From Citrobacter sp. FP75 (GTDB lineage Bacteria; Pseudomonadota; Gammaproteobacteria; Enterobacterales; Enterobacteriaceae): a stretch of 64,000 nt of DNA. The DNA is taken from the NCBI RefSeq assembly GCF_018342065.1, contig NZ_JAFDOE010000004.1, positions 295,957 to 359,956 of the forward strand, written 5' to 3'. The notes below the pieces were generated by a model, which saw only the letters and a list, made by a program, of their open reading frames with translations, had not been told where the DNA came from and did no database searches. Shown here piece by piece: positions 39,116 to 49,907 of this stretch; within the stretch, counting starts at the first letter, position 1; the number at the start of each line of letters is the position of its first letter. The translations under genes and the position numbers were made by a program.

Positions 39116-40121
39116 CGCTTCAGGTTATTTGCTGAGCATTATTATACCTGCATACAACAATGCTGAATTTATCACAGCAACGTTGACGTCTATACATCAG
39201 AGTATCACCGACGATGTAGAGATAATAATTGTTAATGATGGTTCAACAGATTTAACTGAAGAATGCATTAATACGTTTTATCGTAATAAAAACTGCAATA
39301 ACATTAAGTATATAAGTCAAAAAAATCAAGGTGTTGCAATCACTCGCAACGTTGGACTTGCCCATGCAACAGGAAAGTATATTGGTTTTGTCGACAGTGA
39401 CGACATTGTCTGCCCGAATTATTTCTCAATTCTCCTCCCGAAGCTCAGGGATGAAAAATATGATATTGTCGAATTTAACTTAACCCGGGATATGAACAAC
39501 CTGTATCAGGGTATCCCTGATATGAGCAGCACCATCACTCAGCACGAAATCACTATAGCAGATGATAACTATAGCCCATTGTTGCCAACATTTCGTGCCG
39601 GTCAGTGGCATTTAATGACGAAGATTTTTCATCGTGATGTGATCGGTGATGAGAGATTTGAAGAGCATCGTCGCTATGAAGATGTCATTTTTTGTCCGTT
39701 TCAATATTTCAAATGCCATAAGATCTTAAAGATTGAAAATAAACTCTATTACTATCGGGTAAATAACAACAGCATTACCGAGAACATTATTGATAGTGAT
39801 GCCGATAGTATTTTCTTTGCCATGCGAAAAATGTGCCATTATATCAATGAAAATAGCGCAAAGCGTACTGTTGCTACGTTAATGATTGTCAATTGTTTTT
39901 TGGAAGGACGCAAACTTTTACGCAAGAAAAAAGGATATTATCGCTATAATGACAGTATGCTAAATGATATTCAAAACGCCTTAGCATGTAGCGATACGAG
40001 AATGATCAAGAAAAAAGTTATCTATAAAATGAAATACCCGCACATCGACCGTTATATTTCTGAGTTACGCTATAAAATAGTAACTGCCTGCAAGGATTTA
40101 TTCCTTCGAAAGGGATTTTAA
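39108..40121 (+). CDS. GT2-family LPS core glycosyltransferase (WaaV-like)
   Basis: 337 residues. GT-A fold: LSIIIPAYNNAEFITATLTSI, EIIIVNDGSTDLTEEC (35-55), NVGLAHATGKYIGFVDSDDIV (DxD near 97), then a His/Arg-rich acceptor half. Similar in length and plan to WaaV of the E. coli R1 core, a beta-glucosyltransferase, but I cannot assign linkage. Very AT-rich (16 G+C in the 60 bases from 39241), indicating transfer. Located between waaL and waaQ in a tight operon, hence likely an outer-core side-chain enzyme. Confidence 0.8.
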   Translation: MINASGYLLSIIIPAYNNAEFITATLTSIHQSITDDVEIIIVNDGSTDLTEECINTFYRNKNCNNIKYISQKNQGVAITRNVGLAHATGKYIGFVDSDDIVCPNYFSILLPKLRDEKYDIVEFNLTRDMNNLYQGIPDMSSTITQHEITIADDNYSPLLPTFRAGQWHLMTKIFHRDVIGDERFEEHRRYEDVIFCPFQYFKCHKILKIENKLYYYRVNNNSITENIIDSDADSIFFAMRKMCHYINENSAKRTVATLMIVNCFLEGRKLLRKKKGYYRYNDSMLNDIQNALACSDTRMIKKKVIYKMKYPHIDRYISELRYKIVTACKDLFLRKGF

Positions 40122-40122
40122 C

Positions 40123-41178
40123 ATGTTTGATAAAATCAACAGAGTTCTTATTTGCAAGCTAAAATTTTATGGCGACGTATTGTTAATCACCCCGGTCATT
40201 GCCAGCATTCAGGCCCGCTATCCAAATGCTAAAATTGATCTGCTTCTTTATAAAGATACTAAAGCAATCTTAGCAGCCAATAAAGGCATCAATAATTTTT
40301 ATCTCATTGAGAAAAAGAAGGGTCTGCTGGCAACTGCAAAAAATTACATGTCAGTACGCCAACAACTGAAAAAAAATCACTATGACCTTATCGTTAATTT
40401 AACAGAGCAATGGCCAATTGGTGCACTTGTAGCTTCCTTACATCGTCCTTCCATTGCATTTGAACGTGATAAAAAACTGTGGAACAACCTTTTCTCACGG
40501 GTTACACCGTTTACGGGTACACATATTGTTGAGCAAAACCTATCCATTTTAAAAGGCATCGATTTTGACGATACAGAACTAAAGAAAGAAATGTCGCTTT
40601 GTTATCGTCATGAAGACTATCAGCATTTAATTTCCCAATTGCCCGCACTACCTTCGCAAAAATATGTTGTTATTCAACCGACTGCGAGACAAGCGTTTAA
40701 ATGCTGGGATGATGATAAATTCGCACATGTCATAGACCACCTGCATCAACGGGGTCTGCATGTTTATCTTACCTGTGGACCCGCATCAGGTGAGCTACGG
40801 CAGGTGAAACGCATCGCTGAACTGTGTCAGGCTTCTCCTGACCTGACTCTGGCAGGTAAAACCACCTTTCTGCAGCTAGCTGCGTTAATTGACCACGCAG
40901 TGTTGTATGTTGGCGTCGATTCTGCACCTATGCATATGGCCGCGGCATTAGGAACACCACAGGTCTGTCTGTTTGGTGCCACCAATTACCAACAATGGAA
41001 GCCATGGTCAGATAAAGCCGTGTTGATCTGGGCTGGTGATTACCATTCAATGCCTTCCAGGAACGAACTCGACAGATCTAAAAAATACCTGACATGGATA
41101 CCAGAACAAGCCGTAATTGACGCTATCGATACGGTGCTTCATGATAGTGACACTGACAAAGGTAATGAGAAAGCATAA
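40123..41178 (+). CDS. waaQ: LPS heptosyltransferase III WaaQ (relocated)
   Basis: 351 residues, GT9. N terminus NRVLICKLKFYGDVLLITPVI, YDLIVNLTEQWPIGALV, YVVIQPTARQAFKCWDDDKF, VGVDSAPMHMAAALGTPQVCLFGAT and WAGDYHSMPSRNELDRSKKYL follow E. coli WaaQ as I remember it. WaaQ adds heptose III to heptose II. In E. coli and Salmonella it is the first gene of the opposite-strand operon, before waaG; here it follows the GT2 gene by 1 base and abuts the GT8 gene (TAAATG). Sequence intact, so probably functional, and required for WaaH action. Confidence 0.88.
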   Translation: MFDKINRVLICKLKFYGDVLLITPVIASIQARYPNAKIDLLLYKDTKAILAANKGINNFYLIEKKKGLLATAKNYMSVRQQLKKNHYDLIVNLTEQWPIGALVASLHRPSIAFERDKKLWNNLFSRVTPFTGTHIVEQNLSILKGIDFDDTELKKEMSLCYRHEDYQHLISQLPALPSQKYVVIQPTARQAFKCWDDDKFAHVIDHLHQRGLHVYLTCGPASGELRQVKRIAELCQASPDLTLAGKTTFLQLAALIDHAVLYVGVDSAPMHMAAALGTPQVCLFGATNYQQWKPWSDKAVLIWAGDYHSMPSRNELDRSKKYLTWIPEQAVIDAIDTVLHDSDTDKGNEKA

Positions 41179-42123
41179 ATGGACAGCCAGAATAACGTTA
41201 TTAATATTGCTTACTGTACAGATGCCAATTATCTGGAATATGTAGCTGTATCCATTATGTCCGTCATAATGAACAACCCGGTGCAGCCCCTGTCTTTTTT
41301 CGTTTTTGTTTATGACGTCACTGACGAAGAAATCAATAAACTGCGTTCAACCAGCGATAAAATTCAGGTTTTCAATATCGATAAGGAAGAGATTGAAAAG
41401 TATAACAATGACTTTGCAATCAAACACCTGAACCGTTCAACCTATATGCGTCTGGCCGTACCACGTTTACTTAAAGATAAAGTAGAGCATTTTATCTATT
41501 TAGATGCTGACACCCTGTGTTTTGATAAGCTCAATGATATTAACCGCATTGATATCGCCGACGTCATTTGTGCAGTCAGCCATGATTCACTCGATATTCA
41601 TGATACTAAAAATGCAAGACGTTTAGGTCTCAGTACTAATCATTATTTCAATGCCGGTTTCTTGTATATAAATATTGAAAATTGGATCAAGTACGATATT
41701 GAAAATAAAGCAAACACAGTATTATTTGAACAAGGTAAATCCTTACCTTATTTTGATCAAGATGCCCTGAATATTGCAATGGATGGCAACGTTATATTTA
41801 TCGATAACCGATGGAATTTTTTGTTTAACTGGTTTAACGATCAGCAAAAAGAGACCTTCTTCTACCAAAAAGATATCCTGCCGCGCATTATCCATTTCAC
41901 CGGAGGAAGGAAGCCCTGGTATAAAGAACATATCGGGCTTTCGCAGCAACTTTATCTTTTCTACCATCATTTCACGCCATGGCGAAACACAGAAATGCGT
42001 TCTTATGCTCCACGTATGAGGCCTACTGATTATCGGGTGTACTCGCGCCAGGAAGCCAAAAAGGGGAATTATTGCGCTTCTATCAGATGGTATGTGAAAT
42101 ACCTGAAAACAAAACTGCGTTAA
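41179..42123 (+). CDS. GT8-family LPS core glycosyltransferase
   Basis: 314 residues, retaining GT8 enzyme: NIAYCTDANYLEYVAVSIMSVI nucleotide-sugar motif at 9-30, DxD in FIYLDADTLCF (Asp109, Asp111), then YFNAGFLYINIENW and FDQDALNIAM, and IIHFTGGRKPW (metal His region). It begins right after the waaQ stop with no gap. It differs clearly from the two GT8 genes on the opposite strand. Probably adds an alpha-linked glucose or galactose to the outer core; specificity cannot be read from sequence. Confidence 0.82.
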   Translation: MDSQNNVINIAYCTDANYLEYVAVSIMSVIMNNPVQPLSFFVFVYDVTDEEINKLRSTSDKIQVFNIDKEEIEKYNNDFAIKHLNRSTYMRLAVPRLLKDKVEHFIYLDADTLCFDKLNDINRIDIADVICAVSHDSLDIHDTKNARRLGLSTNHYFNAGFLYINIENWIKYDIENKANTVLFEQGKSLPYFDQDALNIAMDGNVIFIDNRWNFLFNWFNDQQKETFFYQKDILPRIIHFTGGRKPWYKEHIGLSQQLYLFYHHFTPWRNTEMRSYAPRMRPTDYRVYSRQEAKKGNYCASIRWYVKYLKTKLR

Positions 42124-42124
42124 T

Positions 42125-42151
42125 AAAAAACTCCCTAACGGGAGTTTTTTT
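42125..42151. terminator. Bidirectional terminator between the two waa operons
   Basis: AAAAAACTCCC then TAAC then GGGAGTTTTTTT: a stem of AAAACTCCC with GGGAGTTTT around a 4-base loop, with U-tracts on both strands. It sits between the convergent GT8 stop codons and can end both transcripts; it touches the stop codon of the minus-strand gene. Confidence 0.85.
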
Positions 42152-43142
42152 ACTTACTTTTTAACTTTTCCAGTAAATAACCAATATAGCTAATCACTGA
42201 GGCACAATACTTTCCTTGCAATCTTTCATGCCGAGATTTCTTTTTATACTGCTTCGGCGTCCTGGCAGGTAACAACGGAACATCCGCCCAAGGAGAAGCT
42301 TTCCACGCCTCAACAAAGTACTGGGCAGAAGGATAGTTAGCCCAGGAATTCCATGGCTTTGTTACGCCAACATAATGTATAAGAATAGTGTCGTGCGTGA
42401 TAAAATCTTTATATTGCGAAATATCCTTGCTCTTTAGCTCTTGTTTAATACCATAAATAGCGTTAAATTTTCTCGGTAAAAATATAACCTTCTTCAAGAA
42501 AAGAATATTTAGAACATCCTGATCAGGGAAAGATAGCTTATTGTTCTTATCCAATAAAATGTCAAAAGCTGCGTTGATAAAATTCTTTTCTTTCCATTTT
42601 TTCAGATTTGCATAAATAACACCAGAATTGAAATACTCACTATTTTCCTTAATATTTCTGGCAGGACTATCATCAACGTCTGTTACTACTGCAGCAACAT
42701 GCTCACTAAGATTTATTTGAGTCAACTCAAAGAGTGACCCTTTACACATCACATCTGCATCAATGTATAAAAGTGAGTCTATTTTTTCACCAAGATATTC
42801 AAAAGCAATAAATCTAAAATACATTGCATGTGACCAGGCATGGCCACTTGGCAATACTTTTAGGCCATCGGAGTCCATCACATAAATTGAGATATTAGTA
42901 GAGAACTGCTCTGCTAATCTGGCGACCTTTTGTTGATAGTCATCATCGACATAATCAGTAAAAAGGTGAAAATGTATATTTAATTCTTTATTATGCAACA
43001 GTACAGATGTCATCGAAATCGCAGCACCAAACATAAAGTTCTTATCCACCCCCCAGGCAATATTGAGTTGTGGTTTTTGTTCAGTTGGTGCTTGATTAAA
43101 ATCAAGTATCTTTTTTATAGACTGATGACAATCAAATTTCAT
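42150..43142 (-). CDS. GT8-family outer-core glycosyltransferase (WaaJ/R/T-like)
   Basis: 330 residues. GT8 landmarks: LNIAWGVDKNFMFGAAISMTS (26-46), DxD in LLYIDADVMCKGS (128-130), YFNSGVIYANLKKW, FPDQDVLNILF, LIHYVGVTKPWNSW. The LPREFN/YGIKQELK stretch resembles WaaJ/WaaR-type transferases. It shares about 55 of 105 residues (26-130, ungapped, counted by hand) with the next gene upstream, so the two are tandem paralogues. Last gene of the waaG operon. Starts with AGGTG before the ATG. Exact sugar unknown. Confidence 0.83.
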   Translation of the reverse strand: MKFDCHQSIKKILDFNQAPTEQKPQLNIAWGVDKNFMFGAAISMTSVLLHNKELNIHFHLFTDYVDDDYQQKVARLAEQFSTNISIYVMDSDGLKVLPSGHAWSHAMYFRFIAFEYLGEKIDSLLYIDADVMCKGSLFELTQINLSEHVAAVVTDVDDSPARNIKENSEYFNSGVIYANLKKWKEKNFINAAFDILLDKNNKLSFPDQDVLNILFLKKVIFLPRKFNAIYGIKQELKSKDISQYKDFITHDTILIHYVGVTKPWNSWANYPSAQYFVEAWKASPWADVPLLPARTPKQYKKKSRHERLQGKYCASVISYIGYLLEKLKSK

Positions 43143-43189
43143 TCGCTACACCTATTTAATTTCATTATAAAAAACTGCTATTTTTAATC

Positions 43190-44209
43190 TCAGTGTAATT
43201 TAGAACTGTGTAACTTATTTTTTATATACATAACATGACTCAAAACTGAACGAATATACTTCCGTTGCACTTTTTCATGTCGTGATTTACGTTTATATAG
43301 TTTCGCAGTGTTTGCATTCAGTAAATCTTTTTCCGCCCATGCTGACTTTTTATACGCATCAATAAAAAATTTAGCAACTGGGTACTTCGCCCATGTATGC
43401 CATGGTTTTGTTACGCCGACATAGTGTATTAATACTGTATCATCGGTAATATAATCCTGATAAATTTTATCATTCTTATTTTTCAGCTCCTGATCCACAC
43501 CGTATATACAGTTAAAATCTCTTCTCAGGAAAATGACATTCCCCACGAATAATATATTTAAAACATCTTGATCGAAATAAAGGAGTTCCTTTTGGCGCTC
43601 TTCTAATATTGAAAAAGCCTTGGTCAGCAGCTGTTGCTCGCGCCAAACTTCGAGGTTCGCAAACACCACACCAGAGTTAAAGTATCCATTACTCAGTTCA
43701 GGAATACCGAGCCTGTTACCGGATTTGATACGAACTTCATCGATATCATTGATGACAGCGGCATATTCTCCACAGAAATTAACCTCGGTAAACTCTCGTA
43801 GAGAACCTTTACAAATAACATCGGCATCAAGATACAGTACGGAGCTTAATTCTGCGCTTAAATACTCAAATGCAAAATAACGGTAGTACATTGCATAAGT
43901 CCATGCTTTGGTACTCGGCAGTTCGCGAAATGCCGTATTCTCAAACACAAGAATAGTCACTGTTGTGCTGTACATTTGGGTCAATCGTTTTACGCTTTCC
44001 AGATAGTCATCATCTATATAGTCTGTTGCTATATAGAAATGAACATCAATATCAGGATTATTCACCAATACCGAGGTCATCGAGATACCAGAACCAAATA
44101 AAAAATTACGATCGACGCCATACGCAATATTTAATTTTCTTTTATTTTCATGCGTAGAGCTGCCAATCACGTGCTTTTGAATAATTACTTTCTGGAAATC
44201 AATGTTCAT
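43190..44209 (-). CDS. GT8-family outer-core glycosyltransferase (WaaO/I/J-like)
   Basis: 339 residues. LNIAYGVDRNFLFGSGISMTS, DxD in VLYLDADVICKGS (128-130), YFNSGVVFANLEVW, YFDQDVLNILF, LIHYVGVTKPWHTW. By position right after waaP it takes the place of waaO/waaI, which adds the second outer-core hexose in E. coli and Salmonella, yet its sequence is closer to its downstream paralogue. AT-rich, 47 bases before the next gene and 30 after waaP. Function as an alpha-hexosyltransferase is inferred. Confidence 0.82.
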   Translation of the reverse strand: MNIDFQKVIIQKHVIGSSTHENKRKLNIAYGVDRNFLFGSGISMTSVLVNNPDIDVHFYIATDYIDDDYLESVKRLTQMYSTTVTILVFENTAFRELPSTKAWTYAMYYRYFAFEYLSAELSSVLYLDADVICKGSLREFTEVNFCGEYAAVINDIDEVRIKSGNRLGIPELSNGYFNSGVVFANLEVWREQQLLTKAFSILEERQKELLYFDQDVLNILFVGNVIFLRRDFNCIYGVDQELKNKNDKIYQDYITDDTVLIHYVGVTKPWHTWAKYPVAKFFIDAYKKSAWAEKDLLNANTAKLYKRKSRHEKVQRKYIRSVLSHVMYIKNKLHSSKLH

Positions 44210-44239
44210 AATAAAATGGCCTCAAAATTCATATATATT

Positions 44240-45037
44240 CTATAGCGCTTTTCTTATTGTTCTGTGCTTTATTTTTTGCGCTTTCGTGACAGCTTGTTCA
44301 AACAACTTAACTTCCTGACGGATGATTTCGCGTAGTGGCATTGCGAAATAAACACGTAAGAACCGATAGATATCTCTCGATGTCAGCCCGATTTCAAGTG
44401 ATGAAAAATAGAGCCCAATCAAATCTTTATCTCGCCAACGGCGCGGTACATGTTGACGTATTTGCGCACGATGCAGATCGATCACCGAGAGTTTGATATC
44501 CGCAATATCCGCTGGCATCGGTTGTTGGAGTAGGAAATGACAGATATAGCAATCCCGATGATTCACTCCACCGCGATGCATTTTACCCACCATTTCTGCC
44601 AGACGGGTAATAATGGTCCGTTTTAATACAAAATCAGGACGTTCCACATCCCAATTTGCGCAAAAATCTTCGAGGCTGATTGCCGGGGAAAGATCTTCCG
44701 TGATGATAAATGATGTGCGCTCTAATGGATTAAGCCCTTTCTGGCCAAATGCCACGCCGGTCATGGTATCGACATTCAGCGCTTTCAAACGGTGAATCGC
44801 TAACCATTCCCGGTCAGCACCAAGTACGGGCATGCGTAAAGAAATCAGGTTTTTCACGACTTCTTTTAGCGTGGTTCCATGATGATACTTAAGAAAATAT
44901 CCTTTACCCATCATTTCAAAACGCAGAGTACGTCGCGTTTCCAACGCGCGAAAGACCTCACCATCTAATTTAGTGACTTCTGTGAACGGGTCTTTTCCCT
45001 GCCACTGCGTGGCAAATGGCTCTTTTAATTCAATCAT
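44240..45037 (-). CDS. waaP: LPS core heptose I kinase WaaP
   Basis: 265 residues from the ATG giving [18 protein letters not shown], the same length as E. coli WaaP; a TTG two codons earlier is unlikely. Kinase-like fold; phosphorylates heptose I, needed for WaaQ and WaaY to act. Catalytic HRD at 160-162 ([13 protein letters not shown]), nucleotide-binding [13 protein letters not shown] and ITEDL hinge, and [10 protein letters not shown] (metal Asp). The start overlaps the waaG stop by 8 bases. More GC-rich than the downstream GT8 genes. Confidence 0.95.
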   Translation of the reverse strand: MIELKEPFATQWQGKDPFTEVTKLDGEVFRALETRRTLRFEMMGKGYFLKYHHGTTLKEVVKNLISLRMPVLGADREWLAIHRLKALNVDTMTGVAFGQKGLNPLERTSFIITEDLSPAISLEDFCANWDVERPDFVLKRTIITRLAEMVGKMHRGGVNHRDCYICHFLLQQPMPADIADIKLSVIDLHRAQIRQHVPRRWRDKDLIGLYFSSLEIGLTSRDIYRFLRVYFAMPLREIIRQEVKLFEQAVTKAQKIKHRTIRKAL

Positions 45038-46154
45038 TCTCAAAACCTAAAATGATATCTGCAGCCCTGTCAGCCAGGCTGTAGAGATCTTCTGTATCAG
45101 CAAAATGCTGCGCATTGCCGGCCCAGCGGCTTCTCTGTTCATTGCTTTGCAACGCATCCAAAAGTGCTGTGTTCAAATTATTCTGCTCAAACGGTTCAGG
45201 AATAACCACGCCGCATTGGGCTGCATTAATATAGTCAGCATACCCGCATACCTCAGTGGTTAACACCGGCAATCCTGCCACCACAGCCTCTAGCAATACA
45301 ATGCCAGCAGCTTCCTGGACGGCAGGGTGTAGCAATAAATCGGCAGCAGACATCAACTCAGCAATATCGTCTCGACCAGAGAAGAACTGTACGTGTTTCT
45401 CAATACCGAGTTGGCGAGCCTGAGCACGATAACGATCGGCTTTATCCTGACCAACCACCATCAACCGCGTACGCTGGCGTAGGGGTTCAGGTAAAGATGC
45501 CAGCGCCTGCAACGTTCTCGGCACACCTTTACGTTTGAAATCTGAGCCCACTTGCAGAAGAAAGAATTGATCCAGGCCAATATCATTTTTTTCCCTGACA
45601 ATCTGCCTGCTGTTTTCAGGCTGCTGACTGTACTTTCGGTCAGGGTAAATACCCGGTGGTAAAATGCGAAAACGTGGCTCTTCTGTATGATAATGATGTT
45701 TAAAATCGCCAATTTGTTTATTGGTTAACATCAGTAAGGTGGTGTGCGAACCTTGCTGAAATACCGCCTTTTCAAAAGAGGCATAATGCCGATACCGTCG
45801 CGTCAGCTTGTAAAAAAAACCTTTTTCACGGGCAACTTTTTCGGCATAACAGACGTCAGCGGCATAATACACATCCAGTCCAGGCATTTTATTAAAGCCA
45901 ACTACGCGATCAACAGGATGTTGGCTCAAATACCGTTGGACCCATTGATGATATTGCTCATTTTTCCCATGGTTGGTTCTGGATGTAACGGGAACGAGTA
46001 TAATTTCAAGGTCTTCAGGGCGCTCACCCTGCCATTGCTGGGTGAAGACCTGAACATGATGCCCACGTGCAGCAACCGTCTGCGCAACCCGCAGAAAATC
46101 ACGCTGCAATCCACCATAAGGAAAATACTTGTACAAACAAAAAGCAATGATCAT
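45030..46154 (-). CDS. waaG: LPS glucosyltransferase I WaaG
   Basis: 374 residues, GT4, GT-B fold, same length as E. coli WaaG. Adds the first outer-core glucose to heptose II. N-terminal [24 protein letters not shown] (membrane-inducing GGLQRD region), C-terminal UDP site [20 protein letters not shown] and E-x7-E in [23 protein letters not shown]. Here it is the first gene of the operon, directly behind the JUMPstart leader; in E. coli waaQ would come first. Confidence 0.95.
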   Translation of the reverse strand: MIIAFCLYKYFPYGGLQRDFLRVAQTVAARGHHVQVFTQQWQGERPEDLEIILVPVTSRTNHGKNEQYHQWVQRYLSQHPVDRVVGFNKMPGLDVYYAADVCYAEKVAREKGFFYKLTRRYRHYASFEKAVFQQGSHTTLLMLTNKQIGDFKHHYHTEEPRFRILPPGIYPDRKYSQQPENSRQIVREKNDIGLDQFFLLQVGSDFKRKGVPRTLQALASLPEPLRQRTRLMVVGQDKADRYRAQARQLGIEKHVQFFSGRDDIAELMSAADLLLHPAVQEAAGIVLLEAVVAGLPVLTTEVCGYADYINAAQCGVVIPEPFEQNNLNTALLDALQSNEQRSRWAGNAQHFADTEDLYSLADRAADIILGFEND

Positions 46155-46218
46155 GCATTAATATCCGCATCGCGTCGCCAGGCATACCAGGCTGATACAT
46201 AAGGGTGCTGTAATCCTT

Positions 46219-46231
46219 GATCGCGCTACTC
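46219..46231 (-). promoter_or_regulatory. Degenerate ops-like element
   Basis: Minus-strand GAGTAGCGCGATC compared with the ops consensus GGCGGTAGCGTGC: the GTAGCG core is kept, the flanks differ. The ops pauses RNA polymerase and recruits RfaH to the operon. Placed 38 bases downstream of the JUMPstart core, the expected order. Confidence 0.55.
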
Positions 46232-46268
46232 AAAGATTACTCCACATGCTTCGAAGCGTTGATGGCTG

Positions 46269-46279
46269 CCAGCTACCAG
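46269..46279 (-). promoter_or_regulatory. JUMPstart core
   Basis: CTGGTAGCTGG on the minus strand matches the conserved 5' part of the 39-bp JUMPstart sequence found ahead of RfaH-dependent polysaccharide operons. 115 nt before waaG. Confidence 0.75.
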
Positions 46280-46291
46280 AAATTGCGCAGT

Positions 46292-46297
46292 AGTATA
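46292..46297 (-). promoter_or_regulatory. -10 box of the waaG operon promoter
   Basis: Minus-strand TATACT, with a weak -35 (TCGGAT) 17 bases upstream. Transcription would start just ahead of JUMPstart, so the leader contains the whole element. Confidence 0.5.
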
Positions 46298-46576
46298 TCA
46301 TTGATTATCACTCAATCCGAACTGAATATTTTTTGAACAAAAAATTAAATTAAACATAAAAAACAATAAGATAATGTCAATCCATTTTCAACGAAACAGT
46401 CGTATCGCACGAGAGGTTAAGTCTTAAAATTAAACGTAAGTAGTTTTTTGAAAAGACCACTCACTAAAGCAATGCCTTGCCAACACAAGCGTTTTGATAC
46501 GACCTGGATAAAAATGATGGTAAAGCCACAGTTAAATACATAGAATCCCCAGCACATCCCTAAGTCAGCTACTATT

Positions 46577-48342
<1,766 letters not shown>

Positions 48343-48356
48343 ACGCGTTATCTGCC

Positions 48357-49166
48357 CTATTTCTGACAGCGGCGACAATAGAACGTCGTGCGCTGGGCGT
48401 GCTTAGTCGCAACGATTGGCGCGCCGCATGCGCGGCAAGGCTCGCCTTCTCGCCCATAGACCTGTAACTCTTGTGCAAAATAGCCCGGCTTGCCGTCACT
48501 TTGCAGAAAATCCTTCAGCGTTGTCCCGCCCTGCTCAATTGAGCGCAGTAAAACGGCCTTGATGACGCGCACTAACAATTCACACTCAGATGCTGACAAC
48601 GACGATGCCAGACGGTCAGGGTGGATGCCAGCCGCAAACAGCGACTCGCTGGCATAGATGTTACCCACGCCCACCACCAGTTTGTTGTCCATCAGCCAGG
48701 GTTTAATCGCCGTTTTCTTCTTCGCGCATTTCTGCTGGAGATAACGGGCGTTGAAATCGTCGCTCAACGGCTCCGGGCCAAGATGCGCGAGAACGTTGTG
48801 TCCTGCCAGTTCTTTGGTCCATAGCCAGGCGCCAAAACGCCGCGGATCGGTGTAGCGCAGAACTTTGCCATTGCTCATCACCAAATCCACATGGTCATGC
48901 TTTTCCGCCGGACGTTCTTCAGGAAGGATACGCAAACTGCCCGACATGCCCAGGTGAATGATAATCCAGCCATCTGCCAGCTCTAACAGCAGATATTTCG
49001 CGCGGCGCTGTACGCTAAGCACAGGCTTATCACTAAGACGATAGATTTCTTCTGATACCGGCCAGCGCAGACGACCATTACGCACAATGGCGTGCAGGAT
49101 CGTCGCTCCAACAAGATGCGGCTCAATACCACGGCGACTGGTTTCGACTTCAGGTAATTCAGGCAT
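48357..49166 (-). CDS. mutM: Formamidopyrimidine-DNA glycosylase (Fpg)
   Basis: 269 residues. Removes 8-oxoguanine and FapyG. N-terminal catalytic Pro-Glu: [18 protein letters not shown]; helix-two-turn-helix near [13 protein letters not shown] (about 170); C-terminal zinc finger CRACG...YCRRCQK with four cysteines (about 244-267). End of the radC-rpmB-rpmG-mutM group, after a terminator. Confidence 0.97.
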   Translation of the reverse strand: MPELPEVETSRRGIEPHLVGATILHAIVRNGRLRWPVSEEIYRLSDKPVLSVQRRAKYLLLELADGWIIIHLGMSGSLRILPEERPAEKHDHVDLVMSNGKVLRYTDPRRFGAWLWTKELAGHNVLAHLGPEPLSDDFNARYLQQKCAKKKTAIKPWLMDNKLVVGVGNIYASESLFAAGIHPDRLASSLSASECELLVRVIKAVLLRSIEQGGTTLKDFLQSDGKPGYFAQELQVYGREGEPCRACGAPIVATKHAQRTTFYCRRCQK

Positions 49167-49217
49167 AGCATCTCCGGCGGTGTATCAGATCTCAATAATA
49201 TGGGGACGGCCAGAAAA

Positions 49218-49248
49218 CAAAAAACCCCGCCGAGGCAGGGTTTTTCTT
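49218..49248 (-). terminator. Terminator between rpmG and mutM
   Basis: Stem AAACCCCGCC / GGCAGGGTTT (one bulge) with A/T tracts on both sides, so it works in both directions. It is 17 bases after the rpmG stop; mutM beyond it would need readthrough or its own promoter. Confidence 0.85.
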
Positions 49249-49264
49249 TACATCAAAGCGGAAA

Positions 49265-49435
<171 letters not shown>

Positions 49436-49452
49436 TTATTTCCTCTTAGTAC

Positions 49453-49710
<258 letters not shown>

Positions 49711-49907
49711 TTAGCTCGAGCTTCGTATGGGGTATCGGCGCCTCGTCAGGCTTTACAGCCCGGTCATCGCATAGTTCTAAGTGAACTCTCGATTGCCAGG
49801 CCCAAATGCCAAACCCGAGATTCTCAAAGGTGGCGTAGTATACGCTGAGTCAGCGATGTGCTCAAGTCCCGAACAGACAAAGATCCCGATGGATCGCGTA
49901 AAGTGCG

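Larger units (their letters stand above)
46155..46576. other. Intergenic region upstream of waaG and waaA
   Basis: No gene seen in 422 bases. The half nearer waaG holds the operon promoter, JUMPstart and ops-like signals (listed separately). The other half, up to waaA, is AT-rich and carries no recognised signal apart from promoter-like A/T stretches. No remnant of waaQ is visible between the leader and waaG. Confidence 0.8.

Noticed and set aside
46155-46576. Deleted or degraded waaQ before waaG
   Set aside because: No WaaQ-like codons remain there, and an intact waaQ was found at 40123-41178.
37832-46576. Insertion sequence or transposase driving the waa rearrangement
   Set aside because: No transposase frame and no terminal inverted repeats were visible; recombination through conserved flanks is a simpler explanation.
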